From contig JAADCV010000081.1 of assembly GCA_013154235.1 (NCBI GenBank), positions 1 through 48,645 on the forward strand: a stretch of DNA of 48,645 nt, in the 5' to 3' direction. Below are positions 25,373 through 32,967 of this stretch, piece after piece. Made by a program: the position numbers and the translations under genes. The notes under the pieces were generated by a model. That model saw only the letters and a list, made by a program, of their open reading frames with translations. It had not been told where the DNA came from and ran no database searches. This DNA comes from Thermoproteota archaeon (GTDB taxonomy: Archaea > Thermoproteota > Thermoprotei_A > Sulfolobales > Ignisphaeraceae). Numbering within the stretch: the stretch's first letter is position 1; each line of letters starts with the position of its first letter.

Positions 25373-26280
25373 CCTCTACTCCTCCTCTCTAGGTACTTAA
25401 CGAGCATTGACAGCACGAAGTTAGCCTTGGCATCGAGTCCGCACTCCTTTGCGATCCGGCACACAGCACCATTTATGAACTCTATCTCGGTTCTTCTACC
25501 AAGCTCGATATCTTGAAGCATCGAAGACCTATTCCTAGCGGTTTCTCTAAGTACCCTTGAGAAAAGCTGCCAAGGATCTTCAGGTAGCTCTACTCCTAGG
25601 CATCTAGATGCCACCAAGCTAACCTCGTCGATAACCAGCTCTGCAATGGTGCTTAGCTCAGGGTTCGCTACAACCCCGTTCTCCACTCCTAGAATGGCTG
25701 TGATTGGGTTGATAGCAGCGTTAACAGCTAGTTTGAGCCACGTCCACGCATCTATATCCTTAACTACACGAACATTCATACCTGCTAGAGAGAATACCTC
25801 TGCAGCTCTACATACATACCTCGTAATCCCGAATCTAGACCCAACGATTGCTGCTCCCCACGAAACTACAGTAATCGTTCCGCGCCTCTTACTTGCGCCT
25901 AAAGTAAGTAGCGCGTGAACAGCGCGATAACCAAAGTGCTCTATAGCTTTTCCATGCGGATCCCAACCGTTTTGAATAGTCACAACCGAAGTATCTAGTC
26001 CTACCAAAGGAGCTATCTGCGTTAAGGCTCTAGGGAGGCTATAGGCCTTGACCGCTAGGATCACAACATCGAAGTAGGGTATGCGAGGGGCCTCAGGCTC
26101 GACTACAATGATTCTAGGCCTAGCAATAACCTTACGGCCAGATGGAAGTACAACCTCTACACCATCTCTCTCAAGGCTGCGATGCCTCTCGAGAACCCCG
26201 AGCCACACATCGACTTTACGTGAGAGAGCGTAGTACAGAGCTACTCCAACAGCTCCTGGCCCAACAACCAGCACCCTCAA
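25369..26280 (-). CDS. panE: 2-Dehydropantoate 2-reductase (ketopantoate reductase)
   Basis: The 303-residue protein has the N-terminal NADP-binding motif VVGPGAVGVAL and the family segments VVILAVKAYSLP, TIQNGWD and WLKLAVNAAINPITAILG, in which the Lys is catalytic. It reduces ketopantoate to pantoate for coenzyme A synthesis. The start used is TTG 26280. No other coenzyme A genes are adjacent; the downstream DedA-like gene is coupled by a 4-nt overlap, and hemL diverges upstream. Confidence 0.9.
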   Translation of the reverse strand: MRVLVVGPGAVGVALYYALSRKVDVWLGVLERHRSLERDGVEVVLPSGRKVIARPRIIVVEPEAPRIPYFDVVILAVKAYSLPRALTQIAPLVGLDTSVVTIQNGWDPHGKAIEHFGYRAVHALLTLGASKRRGTITVVSWGAAIVGSRFGITRYVCRAAEVFSLAGMNVRVVKDIDAWTWLKLAVNAAINPITAILGVENGVVANPELSTIAELVIDEVSLVASRCLGVELPEDPWQLFSRVLRETARNRSSMLQDIELGRRTEIEFINGAVCRIAKECGLDAKANFVLSMLVKYLERRSRG

Positions 26281-26284
26281 GATG

Positions 26285-26360
26285 CTAGCGCCCTACCATT
26301 CCGTGTCGAGCCGAGGAGAATAATTGCTTACAGAACTCGGGAGATCTCTGAGGGCGCTAG
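26285..26360. promoter_or_regulatory. panE/hemL divergent promoter flanked by a 10-bp inverted repeat
   Basis: CTAGCGCCCT at 26285-26294 and AGGGCGCTAG at 26351-26360 are exact inverted copies. Between them lies AATAATT (26319-26325), a central TATA-like element equidistant from the panE TTG and the hemL ATG at 26363. The symmetric arms could be an operator pair controlling both genes. Confidence 0.4.
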
Positions 26361-26362
26361 GT

Positions 26363-27724
26363 ATGGAGGATATAGAGAGAAAGCTTGGGAGCTGGGCTCT
26401 CGATCTCGAGCGCGAGATAGAGCGCACGAGACCTAGGTCTAGGGAGCTCTTCGAGAAGGCCAGAAAGGTGCTTCCGGGAGGAGTGACTTACCACATAAGG
26501 TTCTATCGCCCGTATCCCCTCTACATAGCTAAGGGTAGGGGATCTAAGGTTACTGACGTGGATGGATTTGAATACGTCGATATGTGGATGGGGCACGGAG
26601 CGCTAATACTGGGGCACAACCCTGAGCCACTTATCAAGGCTATGGAAGAGGCTAAGGAGGTTGGAACCCATTTAGGCTACGCGAATCAGTACGCTGTTGA
26701 ATACGCAGAGCTGCTAACTAAGGTTCTTCCGAACGCTGACATGGTTAGGTTCTGCAATAGTGGAACCGAAGCTAACATGTACGCGTTGAGGCTAGCTAGA
26801 GCCTATACCGGGAGGAAATACGTGATTAAAATGGAGGGAGGCTGGCATGGCGGCTACGACGCTCTTCACGTAGGTGTTTCATATCCATACCGAGGGCCAG
26901 AGTCTGCAGGACTACCTGAAGAGTATATTTCTCTAACTCTAGTGGTCCCATACAACGACATTGATGCGCTAGAAAAGGCTCTTAGAGAACATGAGGTAGC
27001 TGCTGTAGTCCTAGAGCCTGTTCTTGGAGCGGGAGGGTGCATAGGTCCCAGAGAGGGATACCTTAAGGAGGTTATAGAAGTAGCACATAGCTACGGAGCG
27101 CTGGTGGTATTCGACGAGGTTATCACAGGGTTCAGACTGGCGCTAGGGGGAGCACAGGAGTACTTTAACGTAAAGCCGGATATCGTTGTTCTTGGAAAGA
27201 TTGTTGGTGGCGGCGTTGCAGGGGCTGGAGCCTTCGCTGCGAGGAGCGAGATCATGGAGCTTCTAGACAACATTAAGCACCCGGACGCGAGGAAAAGGCC
27301 CTTCCACGGAGGAACCTTCACGGGTAACCCGCTAACTATACTAGCGGGGATGAATATGGTTCGCTACCTAGCGTCGCACCGAGAGCTATACGATAAGCTT
27401 GATGAGATAACGCGTGTGCTAATGAACGGTGTGGAGAAAGCATGCCGAGATCACGACGTGGAGTGCTTCACAACTGGTGCTAGGGGCATGGTAGGTATAC
27501 ACTTCACTAGATCTAGGCCTCTCAACGTTAGGCAGGCACACGAGGAGAGGTGGTCTAACGCTATCTATAGAGCTCTACACAAGTTCGCGATACTCGACGG
27601 CTACCTATACATGACTGAGAGTAACGCGCACCTACTCCCATCGATGGTTCACAGCGAGGAGGAGGCTAAAGGTTTCGTAGATATGTTCTATAGATTTGTA
27701 GAGGAGGTTAAGAAGCTGATCTAG
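26363..27724 (+). CDS. hemL: Glutamate-1-semialdehyde aminotransferase-like enzyme
   Basis: This class III PLP aminotransferase has GSAM-like segments: LPGGVTYHIR, VDGFEYVDMWMGHGALILGH, FCNSGTEANMYALRLARAYTGR, EGGWHGGYDAL, the VVFDEVITGFR Asp motif, the PLP lysine in VVLGKIVGGG, and HGGTFTGNP. GSAM makes 5-aminolevulinate for tetrapyrroles. I choose ATG 26363 (453 residues), because the TTG at 26324 would lie on the promoter element. No other heme genes are near, and archaeal HemL-like proteins can have other amino-group substrates, so the exact reaction is open. Confidence 0.8.
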   Translation: MEDIERKLGSWALDLEREIERTRPRSRELFEKARKVLPGGVTYHIRFYRPYPLYIAKGRGSKVTDVDGFEYVDMWMGHGALILGHNPEPLIKAMEEAKEVGTHLGYANQYAVEYAELLTKVLPNADMVRFCNSGTEANMYALRLARAYTGRKYVIKMEGGWHGGYDALHVGVSYPYRGPESAGLPEEYISLTLVVPYNDIDALEKALREHEVAAVVLEPVLGAGGCIGPREGYLKEVIEVAHSYGALVVFDEVITGFRLALGGAQEYFNVKPDIVVLGKIVGGGVAGAGAFAARSEIMELLDNIKHPDARKRPFHGGTFTGNPLTILAGMNMVRYLASHRELYDKLDEITRVLMNGVEKACRDHDVECFTTGARGMVGIHFTRSRPLNVRQAHEERWSNAIYRALHKFAILDGYLYMTESNAHLLPSMVHSEEEAKGFVDMFYRFVEEVKKLI

Positions 27725-28913
27725 AGCTTTTTCTATGTTCTACAAGCTTAGTAGCAACCTCTCTCAAGACACTCATTAGGTACCTGAGCCTTATCCTCGG
27801 AGCTTCGATGCCGTAGAGCCAAAGACTTCTGAGGCTCTCTATGATATCACTGGCCCTCTCGTAAGGCGCTCCCCTATCGAGAAGCTTCTCCGCATGCAGC
27901 TTAGCCTCCAAGAGGTTCCTTGCTGCACGAGGAGAAAACCTCCAGAGATGAAACCTTCTGAACTCCTCGAACTCTATGCCATGCCTTGAGTAGGCGCGCT
28001 CCCACTCCCTCCTCATAATGCTCTCGATCAGCCCAGGATCTTCAACACTCATTCCGGATGCTACGAGCTCAAATATTGGCTTCTGCGGGCAGTACACGCA
28101 GGAAACTCTATGAGCTCCACGAAGATACATGTAGTGCACTAGACTATGCTCCCTGCACTCCTCAACTACATCCACTATAGTTAGAGGCGCTATCACCGTA
28201 AATCCTAAGTTCTTAGAAACTAGCCTATTATCTAGAAAGAACCTGTAGAAGAGTCTCTCGAACCTCTTACCCGCCTCCCACATTCTATCGCCGTAGGCTT
28301 GGAGATCTATGCCAAGGGCTTTCGATCGAAACCTCAGCGGAGCTACCTTGAAGTACGTACAGATCCTGCAACCCCTCTTGGGAAGCCCATGTCGGTAGAG
28401 CTCTCTAAGAACCTCCCTTCTAGGCGGTTCAACAACGGTTACGTCTACACCTACCCTTCTAGCAATCCTAATAGCTTCCGACACATTCCTATCGGGCTCA
28501 ATAAAGGGCATGTGAACGTAGACAACATCGAGTTTCATATCTATGATATTCGAGAGCTTTGTTAGAGCTAGTAGGGCAACGCTACTATCCTTACCACCGC
28601 TGAAGGCTTGCGAAACCCTCTTACCCTTAGCCTCCAAGCACATATCCTTAACCAGTTGAACATAATCATCTACGCTATCTATTGTTCTCGCGAATAGCCA
28701 CGGAGCCTTGTCGAACAGCCTCTCTAGATCAAAAGCGGAGCTACCCAATCGCAGAACTCCGTTCTCTACGAATTCTGTAACATCAACACCTACGTCATCT
28801 ATCCATAGAAACCACCGTACCCCATCTCGGCTAACCGACTTAACAATGTCGTTAACTATCGCAAGGAACCTCATAGGTTTACCGCTGCCATCGACCACAG
28901 GTATGTACTCCAA
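27708..28913 (-). CDS. PP-loop ATPase of the PAPS reductase-like family, four-Cys type
   Basis: The 401-residue protein has the ATP pyrophosphatase loop SGGKDS (105-110) and two Cys pairs, C182-x2-C185 (CRICTYFK) and C272-x2-C275 (CVYCPQK), that could hold an Fe-S cluster. Its N-terminal 90 residues have no assigned fold. It is a paralogue of the protein at 47266-48471: same length and shared stretches VHMPFIEP, EPPRR, GDR-WE, EDPGL and LWRF-P. True PAPS reductases use a different Cys near the C-terminus, so adenylation-driven sulfur transfer or tRNA modification is more likely. The start is TTG 28913; it overlaps the hemL stop by 17 nt. Confidence 0.8.
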   Translation of the reverse strand: MEYIPVVDGSGKPMRFLAIVNDIVKSVSRDGVRWFLWIDDVGVDVTEFVENGVLRLGSSAFDLERLFDKAPWLFARTIDSVDDYVQLVKDMCLEAKGKRVSQAFSGGKDSSVALLALTKLSNIIDMKLDVVYVHMPFIEPDRNVSEAIRIARRVGVDVTVVEPPRREVLRELYRHGLPKRGCRICTYFKVAPLRFRSKALGIDLQAYGDRMWEAGKRFERLFYRFFLDNRLVSKNLGFTVIAPLTIVDVVEECREHSLVHYMYLRGAHRVSCVYCPQKPIFELVASGMSVEDPGLIESIMRREWERAYSRHGIEFEEFRRFHLWRFSPRAARNLLEAKLHAEKLLDRGAPYERASDIIESLRSLWLYGIEAPRIRLRYLMSVLREVATKLVEHRKSSRSAS

Positions 28914-28944
28914 TAAACCCTCCCTAGCGCAATTAATCGATCCA

Positions 28945-28953
28945 GATATAAGG
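28945..28953. promoter_or_regulatory. Central TATA between the PP-loop and HD genes
   Basis: GATATAAGG lies mid-gap; 26 nt away on one side is 28975, next to the HD gene ATG at 28976, and on the other side 28923, ten bases before the PP-loop gene TTG. Confidence 0.5.
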
Positions 28954-28975
28954 CTAGCTTAATAGGGGCGAAGCT

Positions 28976-29644
28976 ATGCGCGAGGCTATAGAGATTGCAC
29001 GAAAGGCTCTCGAGCTCCTCTCGCCTTCTAGCCCTAGTCATGGGCTAGATCACGCGGAGAGAGTCTATGCGATTGCTATGGAGCTCGCGAGCAACTTCGA
29101 GAATGTGGATAGGGATGCTCTAGCCGTCGCCGCGCTACTACATGATATCGCTAGGGATCTACCGGGGGACCATGCTGCGAATAGCGCTGATATAGCTTTC
29201 CATATTCTCGTGGAGAACGGTGTTAGCAAGGACTTTGCTGAGCGCGTTCGGGAGGCTATACTGTGCCATAGCTACAGCAGAGCTGCAAGATATAGGTGCG
29301 AATCTCTCGAGGGAGCGATTCTCAGCGATGCGGATAAGATAGACGCTTGTGGAGCTATAGGAATAGCTAGGACCTTCGCTTACGGAGGAGAGCATCGCAG
29401 AAGCATAGAGGATTCTCTACGGCATCTCGAAATCAAGATAGCTCGGTTAGCTGAGTACGCTCATACCGAGGTTGGGCGCAAAATCCTTTGCAAACTATCC
29501 GCGAGGGTGAGAGCATTCATCAGCTGGCTTAGGGAGGAGCTACGGTCAGGGCGCGAAACCTTCCTCACTGCTCAGCAGATTGCAAAGGACCCAGCTCATC
29601 ATCCCATGGATGGCTCTGGCGCTAAAGTTCATAAACGTTGCTAG
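28976..29644 (+). CDS. HD-domain metal-dependent phosphohydrolase
   Basis: The 222-residue protein has the HD signature: H in HGLDHAERV, the HD pair in AALLHDIARD, H in ILCHSYSR and D in SDADKIDACGA. These bind one or two divalent metals and hydrolyse phosphoester bonds, often of nucleotides. The ATG at 28976 fits a leaderless transcript. The last 30 residues, after LREELRSG, look unlike the rest, and a candidate sRNA lies antisense to them on the other strand (29546-29602). The gene is followed by a PP-loop gene in the same direction. Confidence 0.85.
   Translation: MREAIEIARKALELLSPSSPSHGLDHAERVYAIAMELASNFENVDRDALAVAALLHDIARDLPGDHAANSADIAFHILVENGVSKDFAERVREAILCHSYSRAARYRCESLEGAILSDADKIDACGAIGIARTFAYGGEHRRSIEDSLRHLEIKIARLAEYAHTEVGRKILCKLSARVRAFISWLREELRSGRETFLTAQQIAKDPAHHPMDGSGAKVHKRC
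29542..29606 (-). ncRNA. Candidate box C/D sRNA antisense to the HD gene end
   Basis: Minus strand order: box C ATGATGA (29602-29596), 20-nt guide, box D' CTGA (29575-29572), 3-nt spacer, box C' GTGAGGA with one mismatch (29568-29562), 12-nt guide, box D CTGA (29549-29546). GG before box C and CC after box D could pair. A TATA-like GTTTATGA on the minus strand (about 29627-29634) is 27 nt before the start. The long first guide and the worn box C' make this weaker than the other candidates. Confidence 0.4.
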
Positions 29645-29666
29645 AGCTACCCTCGCTAGTGAGTGC

Positions 29667-31049
29667 ATGGTAACGATACTTGTTAGGAGCAGGAAGGATA
29701 GAGACGCAGTAGCGTATGCGATAGACAGATTCTATGGTGGAGACCCAGCGATTAGAATAGCTACGCTTGGAGGCGTCCGTAAGTGCGACGAGATAGCATA
29801 TAGGGCTTCCGAGGAAGCTAAATCGGTTAGCGATGCCTACATTATGCTTCTAGGAAAGGAGAGCGCAGACTGCTTACCACTGCTAGAGACCGAGCTTCCT
29901 CCTAACGTCTTTGTCCACATCGTTCCGAGGAAGAAGGTTCGCAACCTTAGAATCGAGCATCTCGCATGGGAGATAGCTAGAGCTAAATCGCTCATTAGAA
30001 CAACCGTGTTCTGGGTACAGCATGCAACGGGGTACGCCTTCTATAGGTACAGCAGAGGAGTTAGCCTAGGGATAGAGCCGGACCCTGCGTACGATACATT
30101 TCTCGTCATGGATCGCGGCGCTGAACTACTTAGCTCTATCTCTAGAGTAAGCTGCAGACTGCCGCTGCTTGTTAGAATGTATGGAGGTGAGCACCTTGTG
30201 TACTGCTGCCACAGACCCATATGCAGAATAACCATACCTGACGAGCTCGCACCAATACGCAGCGAGCCCCTAGAGCCTCACCATAGATGCAGCCCCTCGC
30301 TAAATGCAACGCTGGACATAAACCTAGAGATATCTAGGCTCGTAGTTGATCGAGGAGCAAGCATAGTTAGGAAGTTTACCGAGGGGTTCAGCAAGGTCGT
30401 TGTACCATTTAGTGGAGGTAAGGATAGCACCCTAGCTCTCTACATAGCCACCAGAGCTATCGATCCTAGTAAGGTTACTGCAGTTTACGTCGATACAGGT
30501 GTTGAGTTCCCGCTAAACCGAGAGTACGTCGAGAAGATTGCGAGCGAGTTAGGTGTAGAGCTTGTTAAGCTTAGAGCGCCCGTGCGCGATGAGATAATAC
30601 GCCGCGGAGAGCTTCCTTCGCATAGGTGTAGATGGTGTACAGAGCTAAAGGTTGCAGCTCTGGAAAGATACGTGAGATCCCTTGGAGATAGAATCGCGGT
30701 GATAGTTGGCGATCGGGACTCCGAGTCTAGATCGAGATCTTGGAGACCTAGCGTTAGGGACTCCGAGGGTGTTCGCTACATCGCTCCAATAAAACCCTGG
30801 TCAACCGCTCAAATCCAAGCGACTCTCATCAATGTAGGGATAGAACCCAATCCCCTATACCTCTTAGGGTTCTACAGAGTTGGGTGCTATGTCTGTCCTT
30901 CGCTAAGGGCTTGGGAACTCGAGGTGATTCACCGCAACCCACGCTTCTTTAGGGATGTTCTACTGGATGATTTGTTCAAACGCTTTGAACAGCTTAAGGC
31001 TAAGACTCGCAGCAAGCAATTGCGAGATGCGTGCCAAACCTCGACTTAA
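29667..31049 (+). CDS. PP-loop ATPase of the PAPS reductase-like family with a long Cys-rich N-terminus
   Basis: With ATG 29667 as start the protein has 460 residues; the upstream frame runs into the HD gene. SGGKDS lies at 249-254, followed by C321-x2-C324 (CRWCTELK) and C407-x2-C410 (CYVCPS). The N-terminal 240 residues include a Cys/His-rich stretch (YCCHRPIC near 179-186 and HHRC near 205-208) that may bind a metal. It is a divergent relative of the 401-residue proteins at 27708 and 47266. A role in sulfur transfer or nucleotide thiolation is plausible. True PAPS reduction is unlikely given the motif pattern. Confidence 0.75.
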   Translation: MVTILVRSRKDRDAVAYAIDRFYGGDPAIRIATLGGVRKCDEIAYRASEEAKSVSDAYIMLLGKESADCLPLLETELPPNVFVHIVPRKKVRNLRIEHLAWEIARAKSLIRTTVFWVQHATGYAFYRYSRGVSLGIEPDPAYDTFLVMDRGAELLSSISRVSCRLPLLVRMYGGEHLVYCCHRPICRITIPDELAPIRSEPLEPHHRCSPSLNATLDINLEISRLVVDRGASIVRKFTEGFSKVVVPFSGGKDSTLALYIATRAIDPSKVTAVYVDTGVEFPLNREYVEKIASELGVELVKLRAPVRDEIIRRGELPSHRCRWCTELKVAALERYVRSLGDRIAVIVGDRDSESRSRSWRPSVRDSEGVRYIAPIKPWSTAQIQATLINVGIEPNPLYLLGFYRVGCYVCPSLRAWELEVIHRNPRFFRDVLLDDLFKRFEQLKAKTRSKQLRDACQTST

Positions 31050-31090
31050 ACTCGCAAAGCGCAGTGTATACACAGTCTAGGGGCTCGACC

Positions 31091-31558
31091 ATGGCTTCGT
31101 CTACTAGCTCGACAAAGAGGGGGGCAACGTCAGCCGAGGAGGAAATCCGTTTGAGCCGAACCGCGCTCAAGATATATCTATACCTTCTTGGTAGAGATGA
31201 GGAGGTTGGGCCTAGAGAGATAGCCCGAGCTATCGGGCTTAGCCCTAGCCTTGTTTACTACCACCTAAAGAGGATGGAGGAGATGGGCCTAGTCATAAAG
31301 GGGTCCTCAGGGTACAGGGCTTCTGGATCGCTAAAGATAGAGGGGTTCTTATCTATAGGTAAGAGGTTCTTTCCTCGGATGTATGTATACTCCGCGTTTT
31401 TTGCAGGGCTTCTATTCTCGGAGCTTCTAGCGATAGCGCTAGGCAAGGCTCCCGTGGATGGATCTATGGCCGTAGCGCTGTTAGCAAGCGCTACGGGATT
31501 CGCTATTACTCTAGCAGAAGGCTACACGCTGTACCGGAGAATCTTTAGGCGGAGCTAG
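31091..31558 (+). CDS. Winged-helix protein with two C-terminal membrane helices
   Basis: From ATG 31091 the protein has 155 residues. Residues about 18-85 are a winged HTH (VGPREIARAIGLSPSLVYYHLKRMEEMG, then a wing). Two hydrophobic helices follow (YVYSAFFAGLLFSELLAIALG and MAVALLASATGFAITLAEG), and the chain ends in Arg-rich residues. Membrane-bound wHTH proteins of this layout are common in Crenarchaea and may report envelope state. The longer opening at 31031 overlaps the preceding gene and has no support. A TATA-like CTTTAGG in its 3' end (31543-31549) probably serves the sRNAs after it. Confidence 0.7.
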   Translation: MASSTSSTKRGATSAEEEIRLSRTALKIYLYLLGRDEEVGPREIARAIGLSPSLVYYHLKRMEEMGLVIKGSSGYRASGSLKIEGFLSIGKRFFPRMYVYSAFFAGLLFSELLAIALGKAPVDGSMAVALLASATGFAITLAEGYTLYRRIFRRS

Positions 31559-31570
31559 AGACACGATACT

Positions 31571-31629
31571 GTAGATGATGAAGTTACGCACTCACGGATT
31601 AGATGAAGAAGCCACCTCTCGCTGATGAT
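31571..31629 (+). ncRNA. Candidate box C/D sRNA 1 of a tandem pair
   Basis: Plus strand: box C ATGATGA (31575-31581), 13-nt guide, box D' CGGA (31595-31598, one mismatch), 2-nt spacer, box C' AGATGA-like (31601-31606, one mismatch), 15-nt guide, box D CTGA (31622-31625). A TATA-like CTTTAGG (31543-31549) is 26 nt before the expected 5' end. Box D shares its last base with box C of the next candidate, so the two cannot be fully assembled at once in one unprocessed RNA. Confidence 0.5.
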
Positions 31630-31686
31630 GAGCTTCACGGCACTCTGATGAGCTAGGGAGTGATGAAAGACGGCTATCCTGAAGCA
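31621..31686 (+). ncRNA. Candidate box C/D sRNA 2 of a tandem pair
   Basis: All four boxes are perfect: C ATGATGA (31625-31631), 13-nt guide, D' CTGA (31645-31648), 11-nt spacer, C' GTGATGA (31660-31666), 12-nt guide, D CTGA (31679-31682). GCT (31621-31623) before box C and AGC (31683-31685) after box D can pair as the closing stem of the kink-turn. Guide lengths match the archaeal norm. It ends one base before the stop codon of the convergent nikR-like gene. Target sites were not assigned. Confidence 0.8.
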
Positions 31687-32091
31687 CTAGTCCGTAGCTA
31701 GTAGAAGTGGGCGTACCAGTAGAACTCCGTCGATAGCCATAAGCTCCCTATATAGATCCTTTATCCTAGAGGTGTCTCCTCTAACAACCACGAGAAGCAT
31801 GCAGCGCACGGGGTCTAGGTGTATGTGCAGCGCAGCTATCACTATATCTAGGTACTTATGCTGAATATCGGTCACCTTCTCGTCAACCTCGTGAACCGTG
31901 TGATCATACACGAGGCCGAGCACTCCTGCTGCACGCCCGGCAAGCCTCCATCTCTGCTCAACAACGAACATCCTTAGCGCTTCTTGCACAAGTCTAGATT
32001 TGCTCTTTATGTTTGTATCGCTCATTATCTTCTCGAGCTCCTCGAGTAGGTCCTTTGGTAGGTATATACCGAATCGGGATCCCGAGGACAA
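31687..32091 (-). CDS. nikR: NikR-type nickel-responsive ribbon-helix-helix regulator
   Basis: The 134-residue protein has an N-terminal ribbon-helix-helix (SRFGIYLPKDLLEELEKI...SKSRLVQEALRMFV) and a C-terminal ACT-like metal domain. All four nickel ligands of NikR are in register: H78, H89, H91 and C97 within IQHKY and HIHLDPVRC. It is therefore a likely nickel-sensing repressor. The start is TTG 32091 with GGTGGAG just before it. No nickel transporter or hydrogenase gene is adjacent, so its targets lie elsewhere. A TATA-like TATTTTTAAC (32127-32136, minus strand) precedes it. Confidence 0.9.
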   Translation of the reverse strand: MSSGSRFGIYLPKDLLEELEKIMSDTNIKSKSRLVQEALRMFVVEQRWRLAGRAAGVLGLVYDHTVHEVDEKVTDIQHKYLDIVIAALHIHLDPVRCMLLVVVRGDTSRIKDLYRELMAIDGVLLVRPLLLATD

Positions 32092-32123
32092 GGCTCCACC
32101 GTGCTAAGGGGGTCTGTCTAAGC

Positions 32124-32138
32124 GTTAAAAATATGTTT
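32124..32138 (-). promoter_or_regulatory. nikR TATA box overlapping the end signal of the upstream gene
   Basis: The minus strand reads CATATTTTTAACGC here. It is placed to act as the nikR TATA box, and its T-run, directly after the stop of the gene at 32139, could also terminate that gene. Confidence 0.4.
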
Positions 32139-32462
32139 TTAGCCCACGAGCTTCTCTATCTCGCTCACAATTCTCTTAGCTTCCTCCTCAGAAACCTGCT
32201 GTACTCCTCTACCGACATGCTTGACTACGTGGATGTGATCCTCTCTAGCTATTATGACGTAGTCGCCGTACTTTATGTATAAGACCTTCCCAGGCTTATC
32301 TACGCAGTCGCTAAGCTCCTTAGCTAGTGCGGCAGATCTTATAGCGTTGAAGAGTCTCGATACGTCGCTAAAGGTTCTAGCGCTGATCCCCTTTCTTAGG
32401 TAAGCTGCGGGTTCCCAAACCTTCAGTGTCTTATTCAGCCTCATGATCCCATCCTTCGCCAC
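32139..32462 (-). CDS. Small protein of unknown function next to nikR
   Basis: The 107-residue product starts at GTG 32462 or ATG 32444. It has a basic, helical first half, a beta hairpin (GKVLYIKYGDYVIIARED) and a charged C-terminal helix (EEEAKRIVSEIEKL). One Cys is present. No motif is recognised. A strong TATA-like CTATTTATCT at 32481-32490 on the minus strand fits a leaderless transcript from GTG 32462. It lies between the nikR and KaiC/HTH genes, all in the same direction. Confidence 0.55.
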   Translation of the reverse strand: MAKDGIMRLNKTLKVWEPAAYLRKGISARTFSDVSRLFNAIRSAALAKELSDCVDKPGKVLYIKYGDYVIIAREDHIHVVKHVGRGVQQVSEEEAKRIVSEIEKLVG

Positions 32463-32480
32463 TGCTCTAATGTGGTGCTT

Positions 32481-32490
32481 AGATAAATAG
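32481..32490 (-). promoter_or_regulatory. Putative TATA box for the gene at 32139-32462
   Basis: CTATTTATCT on the minus strand is centred about 25 nt before GTG 32462 and directly follows the stop of the HTH gene. Confidence 0.45.
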
Positions 32491-32491
32491 T

Positions 32492-32956
32492 TTAGCCGCT
32501 GAGCTCCTTAAGAACTTCCTCCAACTTAACGCGAGCCTTCTCAACTCTTTCTCTGAGATCCTTTAGCTGCTGCTCTAGCTCCTCAACGCGCTTCCTGAAC
32601 TGCTCTACCTCAGCAGCGCTAACTATAGGAACCTGCAGCTTTCCGCCCGCTTTCATCAGCATATCGTACGTCTCCTTAACCAGCCTGCCAGCCTCAGTCT
32701 TGCCCGCTAGGTGATTCCTTATGGTTGTAGGTGATCTACCTAGCTCCTCTGCAATAGCCTCTATCGGCATACCTGCTCTATCGCGTGCTAGCGCTCCCGC
32801 AGCAACTATTAGCGAGTCTAGCCAAGTGAGCTTGTCCTCAGCGTTCCTTATCTTCTCCAGCACGTCGGGCCTAGTTATAGTTCCTAGTATTAGAGCTAGC
32901 TCCAGCTTCCTGATCTCTTCCTTGGTCAAGGGTTTGAGGGGTATCTCCTCGGACAT
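32492..32956 (-). CDS. HTH and coiled-coil regulator paired with a KaiC-like ATPase (COG1356 type)
   Basis: The 154-residue protein has a helix-turn-helix in its middle (MPIEAIAEELGRSPTTIRNHLAGKTEAGRLV, about 62-92) and a long C-terminal coiled coil (residues about 116-152, heptads rich in Glu, Lys, Leu). It fits the crenarchaeal COG1356 group found next to single-domain KaiC homologues. The gene begins 11 nt after the KaiC-like gene, so the two are one operon and probably work together. The regulated genes are unknown. Confidence 0.8.
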   Translation of the reverse strand: MSEEIPLKPLTKEEIRKLELALILGTITRPDVLEKIRNAEDKLTWLDSLIVAAGALARDRAGMPIEAIAEELGRSPTTIRNHLAGKTEAGRLVKETYDMLMKAGGKLQVPIVSAAEVEQFRKRVEELEQQLKDLRERVEKARVKLEEVLKELSG

Positions 32957-32967
32957 CTCTATCTACC

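Noticed and set aside
27708-28913. True PAPS or APS reductase of sulfate assimilation
   Set aside because: The Cys arrangement differs, no sulfate activation genes are adjacent, and there are three related copies in the window.
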